This document shows, piece after piece, positions 49,477 to 59,996 of a DNA stretch of 64,000 nt; positions within the stretch are counted from its first letter, which is position 1, and each line of letters opens with the position of its first letter. Position numbers and translations under genes: made by a program. Source of the stretch: Ciborinia camelliae (taxonomy: Eukaryota; Ascomycota; Leotiomycetes; Helotiales; Sclerotiniaceae); assembly GCA_025890175.1 (NCBI GenBank), contig JANPYM010000007.1, positions 124,001 through 188,000 on the forward strand. Direction: 5' to 3'. Under the pieces are notes generated by a model. That model did not search any database. It was not told the DNA's origin and was given only the letters and a program-made list of their open reading frames with translations.

Positions 49477-49889
49477 TTTTTGATAGGTACTCATTTATCT
49501 ATCTATCTATCTATCTATCGATCTCTCTATGGCTGTCTGGGCAAGCAAGCTGGAGGCTGTTGATATTGATATGGTTTGTTTGTTTGTTAATGGATGGGGG
49601 GGGGAGGTAATTTTCGAAGGGTTGGAATTTCGCGGGAGGGGGGGGTTATTTATTTATTATTTATTTATTTATTATTTATTTATTATTGGGTTTTTGGATG
49701 GGATGGGAGGGGGATGGGAGGGGGATGGGAGGGGTAGATGTTAAATATTAGATACCTAGGTAGATATTAGATAGATACTACTAAGTAGTAAAGTAAGGTA
49801 GGTAGGTAGGTAATCACCGATCTCATCTCATTTCCTTTCTTTTCATTTCTAGGGGAATAGATATCAATGATATTCCGGAGGGAAAGAGA

Positions 49890-49920
49890 CTCTCTCTCTC
49901 GAGAGAGAGAGAGAGAGAGA
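49890..49920. repeat. CT/AG palindrome centred on CTCGAG
   Basis: CTCTCTCTCTC at 49890-49900 followed at once by GAGAGAGAGAG at 49901-49911: a perfect 22-bp inverted repeat with no loop, then more GA to 49920. Confidence 0.97.
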
Positions 49921-52900
49921 GGGAGGAGAAAAGAAACTCCAAGAGTTCGGTTCCATATATAAACTACCTATGTATATCTATGTATCTACTGTAGGCACGA
50001 GAATAATGCGATGATGAAATATGAAGATATGAAAATATGAAATGTGGGTTATGATTTTGATTGATTGATTGATGCGAAGAAGTGTGGATTTACGAAGGTC
50101 CTGGGTAGGTAGGTCCTGGGTCCTGGGTCTGGGCTATTTGTGGAGTGAGTTGGGATTGCCCAGGTGGGTTGGGAAAAATAAAATGAGAAAATGAAATGAA
50201 ATGATGATTCGAAAATACCTACCTAGTACCTACTAGGTAGGTATGTATCTACCAAACATCCAAGATAATAATAAATAATAAATAATAAATAATAAATAAT
50301 ATTCATGTTTGATTTATTTATTAATTTATTTATTTGTTGATTGATTCGTGATTGATTCACGATTGAAATAACCTTATTTATTATTCTATTCCAAGGTTTT
50401 TCCCACAGGCACAGGTAGGTAGGTACCATTTACCATTTACCGTTTTTTTCTTTTAACGGGGACCGGACAGGATAGGACAGGATAGGGAGCAGGGCTGGTA
50501 TCCATCATATCATCTCATCTCATCTCATACTATCCTTTACCTATGGGATACGGAGTCCGGAGAAGAAAAGAAATACCGCATTTGGTATTCCGAAGAAAAG
50601 AAAGAAAGGAAGAAAGAAAGGAAGAAAGAGCAGCGGATTCTCATCCGGGGCTGGACTCATCACTGTCTGGACGGACGGTCTGGAATCGGCACGCTGAAAT
50701 TGCGTCGAGTAGGTGGCTATGGATGGATGGATGGCCCTGTAGAATCGAATCTAGAATTCGGTTCTTGGGATTTGGAATTTGGAATTGGGGATTGGGGATT
50801 GGGGATTTGGGAGGTACTTTGAGTGAGGTATATAATAGGGTATTCTTAAAGTTAGGTAGGTACCTTATGGATAGATATGGTACGGTACGGTACTGTAAAG
50901 TTATATATATAAATAAAGCTCATGGCAAATATGCGTTATTATTTTCCAACGGCTTAATATCTGTTGTATGTACGTACGTATGTATGTACGTATGAATGTA
51001 CGTATGAATGAATGAACAGATGACTCTGAATGCCATTGCATTGCATTACCGCCGAGCGGGGAAACATTCGGGAAATGGATTCCTGTATTAGAAGGTCGAT
51101 AGGGAAATAGGAGAACGATGATAAGATTGGCATTCTTCGCGCCTCTCGGAGCGGGGGCACTGGATGTATGTATGCTTACATTGGATGGCGACTGACTCGG
51201 GATGGGGATGCGATGGGGATGGGGCACCCAAAATCTTACCCGAGAGGCGAGAGGGCGGTTGAGTTGGGAAGGTGAGATGCATGGAGTTGTGTGTTGTGAT
51301 GATGGTTTCCATGTGATACTTACTGTACTTACGGTACGGGTTTGGTAAAATGGGGAATGAGAGTATGAGTGAGAGTGAGATTATACGAGCTGAAATTCTT
51401 TAGTGACGTACGGTATGTAGTTATGTAGTTGGGTCGGTCATTGAATACCTACACTACAGTATATACATATATATACAGTACATATATATTATTTTTACTA
51501 TAATAAATGGATATATACACAAGTAGATTTATTTCATTACGCCATGCCGTAGATACTAGGTAGGACCTTGGGGATGACCCGTCGAAGTTGTCATCGAGGA
51601 GATGAGATCGGAGAAAGAGGAGGTTGGGACTCAGGACGGCTTGCCAATAATGAACTCGAGGATGTTTACCTAAGATACATACCTACCTACCTACCTACCT
51701 ACCTAGATAGGTATTGAAAGTTTGAAACTCGTATCCATTGATTGTAGATATCATCATCATAGGTATCCATACGTCGTCATCCATCTAGATTCTCGATATC
51801 TCTGAGTCCCGTCTCTGAAGTACCGAACCGAACCATATCCAGATCATGAATCATGATTACCCGCGATAAAGTTCTCCCACTCGATATAAACCCAAGTGAT
51901 GGCATTGAGACCTATGATATAATAAGAATAGGATGCGAATCACTCGAAAGATCGATAGATATGAGATACGAATGCGAATAGCAAACCTCGGCCAATAAAC
52001 TCACCTACCTACCTACCCAGGTACCTACAATACAAATACCTACCATGCCCTCGAAGCCGCGTCTTGATTGGACGGAAGATTCTCGGCATCGGATTATCAT
52101 CATTTATCCGATCGGCGGTGAAATTCTGGCCGCAAATCACAAGACCGCCCGGCACCAGAGAGAAGTCTAGAATTTGCACATGATTGGATTTTCTTCAGGG
52201 ATTTGGAGAGTCTAGACTTGTTCATTCTGATCATCAGCTTTTACCAGCGAGCGAGCGAGCGAGCGGTAAAAGGACTCGGAAAACATGGTGTTGGTTGTGG
52301 TTGTATTTGGTGGAGTAAGAGCCTCATCGTTGTGTGTTCTTTTCATATGTCACGCTTCATCTCAATCTCACGAGATTACGTATGAGGTGGTGAAGCGGGT
52401 GAAGGAAGCTCTTTGTTGAATATGTGTGTTTTTAGGGTACATACCCTTATCCTTGTGCAGGTACATGACAATTTCCATAGCCAAAACCCTCAACCTCCCA
52501 AAAAGATAATATAATCAAATCATCAACGAGTTGGGTACTGCCAGGCGCTGCTGTAGATCGATATTCCGCCACCTCATCTCTCCTCTAAAAACTCTAGGCT
52601 CCATCTCGATTCCCGCTGCAAAACCACTCCGAATTTGGTAGATATACTTCCAACCAAACTTAAATGATCCCAACCAACCACGAGATTCATAACTTAATTA
52701 CCACCCATCCATATTTTTTTCATACCTGTTAGGGTATTACCTACCCCAAGTCATGTGTCAAGTACCCTGAATAGATACCTAACCTACGCCGCGAAGCGTG
52801 GTAGCCCTGTCTTGTCCTCTCAATCCTTGCTGACTCTCCTTCACGAATTTTTCATTTCCTCACCCCCCTTGCTCAAGTTTCTGCGCCAAATTGGCAAAAT

Positions 52901-54785
52901 TGGCAAATTGAGAAATATGATGAATCATGAATCGGGATCCATCGCGTAAAGCAGATCCTAGGAGCCGGATGAAAAAAAGGGCCATCCATGGATGTCATGG
53001 ACGCATCTTCGTTACCAAACTTACCGGTCGGAGTACGGCGTATGATGGTATCGATTCGTATCCTTGGGTGGGGGGTGATGTGATGGTATTCGGGCCGGTA
53101 GGGATGGGAAAGACTCGGAACGAGTAAGAGGATGGGAATGACTGGTGGCTGGCCTCTAAGGGTTTGGATAATTTGGATGGGATTGGATTAGATGGGATGG
53201 GATTGGATTGGGCGTCAAGAGTCAAGATTCAAAGGGCTAGAAGCTGATCGATTGGGTGGTGATGGAATGACGGATTAGGAAATGCGGAGAAGGAAGGATT
53301 TCCTGGGTGGGCACTGGGAAGGGAAGTGTGATGATTTTTTTTGGTATGGGTTGAAATGGATCATGTGATTTTATGTCACAGGTGCATGGAGGTATTATCT
53401 CACGGATCTTCAAATGATTAAAATTAGACTGACGACAAGGTGATCTAGAGCTAACGGACCATGAGTATTCTACAGTACAACTAAATGTTCTAGTAGACAT
53501 CACCGTCTCTGAAAATTCACCTACAGAAAGCTTATCAATGCTTGTGTCTTTGCACACGTACAATCCACCCAAGTCCAAGTCCAAGTCTCATTCATATGTA
53601 ACCCTAAATTCCCGCATCCCAAAAATCACCCCTTTCCCCATCCCCATCCCAATCTTTCTACAGAGGACCCCTAAATCCCCAGGATTCCAATCCCAAATCT
53701 CAACCCAAAAAAACCCCATGGTTCAAATCGTTAAAATCAAATCAAATCAATTTACAAATAAAGTACAGTACGGAGGATCAACCCCAAATTACCACGCGAG
53801 CGAGGCATAGCATATTGTACGGAGCGGAGCACAGCACATATTAATTCCCATTCCAGAGCTCCCGAATCCAGATCTGCCCGAGAATCTTATCTGATGCATG
53901 TACGGTCTGTCGTCTGTGTACCGTAGATGTAAAATTTATGTATAAATGTTAGATATGATGTTACGTACCTCCCTAGTATGCTCTAACCTTTATCGCATTA
54001 TAGTAGCGAGATTCGAGTCTGGGAGCTAAGGTTACATTTTACATTTTACATTTTACATGACATTATTCTGATACCCATGATACATACATACCCCCTCGAA
54101 ACGGATTTGATATGTTACCGACGTACTCCACTCCCACGTTATTTCATGGTAAGTTATAACCTTATGCGTGGGCTGAATGGGCTGAATGGGGATGAGAATC
54201 ATGGCATGGGCATGGGGGGTTTGATTTTGATTTTGACTTTGATTTTGACTTTGATTTTGATGAAATGAAATGAAATGAAGAGAAGGAAGGGATAGATTGG
54301 ATTATGATAAGTAAATCTCTAGATAACCCGAAGAATTCCGTCGGATATGAAATATAGACGCAAATAATCCAACGGTAGGTAGGTACCTAGAATGATCGGA
54401 AATAGAAGGTCGTTCGTTTGTACTGGTATGGTAAGCGGAATCCCCCTCCTTCACACCCCCACGAATATCCACTGCAGGTGGCATTGGCATCCACAACCAA
54501 CATCAAGCAACATCAATCCAAAGTTCTCGGAACTGCGGTGTTCTGGAATATATGTTAGCTAGGTAGGTAGGTAGGTCGGTAAAATCCAAATCAAACCATT
54601 CATCACGGGCACCCGAGTCTGTCTCTGTATCTTACCTACAGTAGATACCTAGGTATCTCTCTCTACCTATAGAATTCATCTATCATTCTACTATACCTAA
54701 GGATACCTATGAATACCTATATCCAGACATCTGAAGCTCCCAATCCTCTTCCATCCTACCATCCTATCCCATAAAATTGCATAAA

Positions 54786-54858
54786 ATCCAATCCAATCCA
54801 ATCCAATCCAATCCAATCCAATCCAATCCAATCCAATCCAATCCAATCCAATCCAATC
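54786..54858. repeat. (ATCCA)n array, 14 CCAAT words
   Basis: Fourteen perfect copies of ATCCA, which also spell CCAAT once per unit. Longest pentamer array in the window. Confidence 0.97.
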
Positions 54859-55684
54859 TCTCAACAAGTAGCCAGCCCTAATGATGACCAATTCCCTCCC
54901 CTCAACCCAACAAAAATAGCCTCCCCCTCCCTCCAGCAGGAGACAGAAGCAAATCCCCAATCCAATCCGAATCCACAACCCACGTTTTTCGATCCAAGAA
55001 AGATAGATAGATACACGAGACACCCGATGAGCGGAGCTTAGATCATTTTCCGGCCTTCTCTTTCTTCATCTTCTTTCGGTGCCTGAACGTTCTTCGTCTT
55101 CTTTCCCCTTGGGGGTGATGGATGGATGATGGAAGGAGGGCATTTCTTCCATGGGGCTTCTTTCGCTTCGACGCTTGGCGTTTTGCTGCCTGGGCTAGGC
55201 TGGGCTGGGTTGGGTTGGGTTGGGTTTGTTCATTTCCTTTTTTTCTTTTCATAGAGGGGGGTGGCGATCACCGTGATGTCTTTAGGAAGTTTTCAGGGTT
55301 TTCAAGGGGTCTCCCGTGCGTTATTTATTTATTTATTTATTCTTTCACTTGATTTTCTTTCTATTTATTTAACTTTCGTTTACGATAGGGTGTGGGTGAT
55401 TGTAATTGTGCTTGTGCTTGTGATGTCGATTTTTCAATTTTTCAATTTTTTTGGGGATGTTTTTGGGGGATATACAGAGCTGAGATTGAATACACATCCA
55501 TATCACTCACGAGCAAGCGGAAAGGGGATCAACATGGGCGACACGGCTGGGAAGCAGAAGTTTCGCTTCCGAGATATGTATCATGCAGGTGTGGAGACGG
55601 ATTTGCATTGGATTATTGCGTCGGTTTGGATGGCAAGGAAGGTTAGGTAAGTGGAGAGCTTCCGTAATGCCGTATCCTTAAATG

Positions 55685-55726
55685 ATGCGGTGCGATGCGA
55701 TGCGATGCGATGCGATGTGATGCGAT
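55685..55726. repeat. (GATGC)n pentanucleotide array
   Basis: About eight copies, two with single changes (GGTGC, GATGT). Confidence 0.93.
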
Positions 55727-57732
55727 ATTGTATCCTATGATACGACTGGTGAGTACGTACCTAGCTACGTACCAGCGTCGGTTGGGCGGTGGCACATGGA
55801 CTCTTGGGTTATGGGTTTGGAAGGTAGGTAGGTAGGTTGGTAGGATGTAGGGGAAGAGATGAGATGAGATGAAATGAGATGAGATGAACCGTGCTAGATG
55901 AGTGTCACTGTACAACAGTGTAGATGTGTTCGGTTCGGTCTGTTTGTGGGACATTGGGTGGGACATGCCATGATACATCTAGTCGATATCGAATTTTGAA
56001 TTGCGAATAATTGAAATGAAATGAAACGAAAAAAAAAAATTTCTTCAAAAAGCGAACGGCTCGGCTGTGAGATGGAGTTTTGGAGAATGCGGGTTAGTGC
56101 CCTCAGCCCTGAGCTGAGTACGTACAGGAGTACAGTAGTACAGTAGTACTAGTACTCCGTCTTCATACTACGGTAGTACCAAAGTGATAAATGAATGGAT
56201 GGGAGTTGAAATAAAGTTTAGGGGGATAAATAAGAAGGGAATTCCGGGATTCAAATACCGCGTTCCGATTCGCAAGATGGATGGATGGATGGACGGGATG
56301 GATGGGCTGGGCTGAAGAATATATGGAATGGTGATTTATTGCATTGAGTAGCTAGCTGTCTTTCTTCGGGAAAGGAAGGGAAAGGTAGCCGGGAGATCGC
56401 ATCAGATGCGGAATCTGCACGGGATTCTTTGATCTGAAATTGGTTGTATGATATGGGTACGAGTACGAGTACGAGTGCGAATGCGAGTCCCGGTGTATTT
56501 CCTAGATGAGTCCTAAGAGGTATATATAGATAGATAGATGGAGGGAGTTTTTTTCTCCCCTCTCTCTCCTAGTATAGATAGATAGTTGATATATATGAGA
56601 TAGCGCAAACTCAAATATAGTATTTAATTACTGGTTTACTGGTTTACTTAGTGGTCTAGATCCCAATCTACGTAATTTGAAATATCGAATATCGAATATC
56701 AAACATCCAGATCTTGTATCAATTAATGTTCAAGCAAGCTTAACATGAAATGAAGTCTGAAGTATCATATCAGTTAGTGGCCTTTTCTTTCAATATATGA
56801 GAATGAAGGTAGGTAGGTAGGTAGGTATCATTCATAACTACAAATGAAGTCTCCGAGACTACTGTAATCTATTTGAAGGATTCAAGGGCTTGGGGAGAGG
56901 ATGTTTAATATGCTTGGGTTTGTAGGTATATATATATATATATATGAACACCATGGAGAAATCAGCGCTTGGAACTTGGGTCTCGATATATACCTAAATT
57001 CTATTAATGAAATGGGCATGACATGATATATATAGATGAAGTACAATGAAGGAAGAGAAGAAGAGAAGGGAAAGAGAAGAGTAGACAAGAGAAGAACCGG
57101 TCAAGTTTCCATGTAGAGATAAGGCGAGATGCCATTTTCATGAGGGGTTTGTATACATATATGTTTGGGTTGGTATAGAATGGATTAGAATCGATACTTA
57201 GGTAGATAATCATATAAAATATGCAGTGTTTTAGTAAATATTCCTAGACGAGTGATCAAGTAACATATAGTGCTAAGAAATTCTTTCTTTCCTCTATCTA
57301 AATTCCTCTTTACCTGATCTCACTCCCTAGCTAGGTACGTATATTATTTCCATACCATCCATATCATATCTAGCACCCAAAGAACCCAACAGCTCAACTT
57401 GGAGTCCAGTGATAAAGTCAAACTCAACTTACATGGTCAAATCTGAGCTAACTGCAATCGCAAGGAACAATCATCGATCGATGTATTTGCTTGTTACGTA
57501 GGATGGATTTCTCGATTCCAATACCATAATATGGCGATCTGCTCCCTCATGTCATGGGATTGGAATCTAAGATTGTATGGTACATATTCAAATATCGTTG
57601 ACCCCAAAATCCTATCAAATCCCATCACAACCCACGGAGTTGTCTCCCGGACTCGGATACGCTGGCTACCAAGAAACTGGACATACATACACACACGCAT
57701 ACAACCCGATATTTTCCATTGGCCTAAATTAG

Positions 57733-58411
57733 TACAGTCGAGGACAAGCAAACCTCACCTAAAAAATAAATTATTATTTATTTTAATTTTTTTTAGTGTA
57801 ATATATGTAGAATGATCTAGGGAATTCAAATATACAATAAAAAGTAAAATTCGATATATATTTGATTTAATATTTAATATACAAAGAGTTCGGGGGCGTC
57901 ACGTGACGACAGTTGAAGAATTAGGGCTATCGTCCGAACTTATATTATATTATTTTATATTATATATAATAAAATACTATCGTCTGAAATGATTGGATGA
58001 AATACGAAGCCTTAAAATAAAGGTTGAAAAAAAGAAAGAGTAAAGAAAGAGGGAAAAGAAAATCATATGATATTATTTAGTGTTTTATTTTTTTTTAGAA
58101 TTTAAATAGTATAAAATGATATTTAGATAAAGGGAAGCTAAACGAATCGAATGGTATAATTAGATTATACGTAAGTGGCGTCCTCGAGCTGATATAGTTG
58201 ATATAATAGATTAGACGGTCACGTATAGCATGTAACGATAGTTTAGATTTTGGAATTCTGTTTTTTGGGATTTTAAAGTTTTTCCCAATGGAATTTTAAA
58301 AATATTTTTATATCATTGGAATCAACGTAGAATTCTACATATTTTCCATTAAAAAAAGCAAGTTTAGAGGCAAAAATATTTTTAGGTAAGGTTTGCTTGT
58401 CCTTGACTGTA
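57733..58411. mobile_element. 675-bp TA-flanked inverted-repeat element (MITE-like, Tc1/mariner-pogo type)
   Basis: The left end reads TA then CAGTCGAGGACAAGCAAACC; the right end, read on the minus strand, is CAGTCAAGGACAAGCAAACC. The match continues for about 32 bp with two transitions. TA lies outside both ends (57733-57734 and 58410-58411), as expected from TA target duplication. The interior is AT-rich with no transposase frame, and contains the perfect palindrome CGTCACGTGACG near 57898. A non-autonomous copy is the natural reading. Confidence 0.85.
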
Positions 58412-59198
58412 AATCTCTTTCAATTCATGTATACAGATAATCATCATCTACCCAAGCAATAGATTAGATACCCATCTCCCCATCTCCCCACATCCCCAGA
58501 AATCGACCAGCCCCAAAAATATTCTCTCATAGAGTCATAGTGCGATTCTCATTTCTTTCTTTCCGACGTTCTGGTTGGTATCTTGGTCCAGGTCCATCCT
58601 ATAGAGTGATACCTATTGATACCTATTGATGTATAAATGATTGAATAATTGCATGGGTGGATGATGGATGCCATCGTTGGGTTGCTCATATCATATGTAA
58701 TGTAACCACACCTGACATGCCACTGCAGATTGTGGAGGAGTACACGAGTACACATACCTCTGATGTCAAATTTGGCTGGGCTTGGCGTGAGTCTAGATTC
58801 TTTTGAGAGTGAGAGAGAGAAAGAGAGAGGAAAAGAATCGTGAGTGTGGAATTGAATTGACTCTTTAATCTTTATGGATGCGTGATACATGTATTATAGA
58901 ATGTACCGGTATATTCAAGTTGCATATATATATATATATAAACCACTAATGGAATAAAAACTGGAATGAACTTTCTTTTAATAAATTATTATGAGAAGCA
59001 ATTACAATTATTGGATATTCTTTTGCCTACCTTACCTTACCTAGATCAGGTTCATATTGATTGGTATGATGGTGTATCTTCTTGCTTGCGTGCTTGTTTA
59101 TATCTACCCACTACAATACATAATATAGGAATCTAGGTAATATTAAGGTAATTCATAGTCTAATATCTAGCTCGGTACTAACACTCATCGATGACAAC

Positions 59199-59229
<31 letters not shown>

Positions 59230-59996
59230 CATAGATTATATAAATATACACCAACCCAACCTATCCCAACCCAACCAATCCCATCCTATCCGACATCTTT
59301 TCTTTTCTTTTCTTTCTTTTCTTTTCTATTCTTCTCCGCATTCGCTTCTTTCCCCTCACCTTGTTCATGCACCTATCCGATACCTTCCTATCCGATCCCC
59401 TTCCTTTCCCACCCCCTCCTTCCCCTTCCCCTTCCCTAGATTAAACACAACCACAAACACACTACACTACACCACACAACATAGCACTACATAACATCGC
59501 ATCCCCGGACCACCCCGGACCACCCCCGCGCCAATCATCTCACTCATCACTCACTCTACATAGAGATATCCGAAAAATCCCAAATTGAATATAGAAATAA
59601 GATAAAAATATTATTAGAGAATCAACTTAAAGTAACATGATTTCTCATCACATAATCACATAATCACATAATCACATAGCACGTGCTTAAGAATTCTATC
59701 ATGATTCATAAGCTATATCGTATATCGTATTAAGCATAGAAGAAGTCGAATCTCCGATCGATCGATCGATTGGATGGATGGATGGATGGATTGATGGATT
59801 GATAGATGGATAGATGGATAGATGGATAGATCCCGGCCCGGGAATCTGGCTTGGGGTTTATGGTATCTATTTTTCGAAACTGGATACACTGGATAAATTG
59901 GATTGGATGGCTTGAATTTTGATGTGTAGATGGATTGATAGTCTAGATAGATGACATGACAAGACAAGCACCAAGCCAACCCCCTCCCCCAACCTC
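58412..59996. other. Intergenic, 3' flank of the CHY zinc-finger gene
   Basis: 1.6 kb with no supported gene; TA run at 58925-58941 and 59200-59222, CTTTT repeats near 59300-59330, GATG runs near 59770-59830. Confidence 0.5.

Larger units (their letters stand above)
38284..49889. other. Gene desert, left part
   Basis: 11.6 kb with no supported gene. Dominated by CCTACCTA/TAGGTAGG and CCTAGG palindrome tracts (for example 39965-39995, 44026-44046, 44658-44674, 45176-45215, 46715-46738), pentamer arrays (AAGCA 45620-45648, CATTT 48476-48508), GATT at 42791-42823, TA runs at 42188-42221, and G/C homopolymers. Open frames are short and repeat-derived. Confidence 0.55.
49921..57732. other. Gene desert, right part
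   Basis: 7.8 kb with no supported gene, again CCTA/TAGG tracts and pentamer arrays. One short open segment at 55533-55647 looks more protein-like than its surroundings but is isolated. Confidence 0.5.

Noticed and set aside
50543..50995. 150-aa plus-strand frame
   Set aside because: Composition shifts from Arg/Lys/Glu runs to GTACGTATGTATG repeat translation; no coding character.
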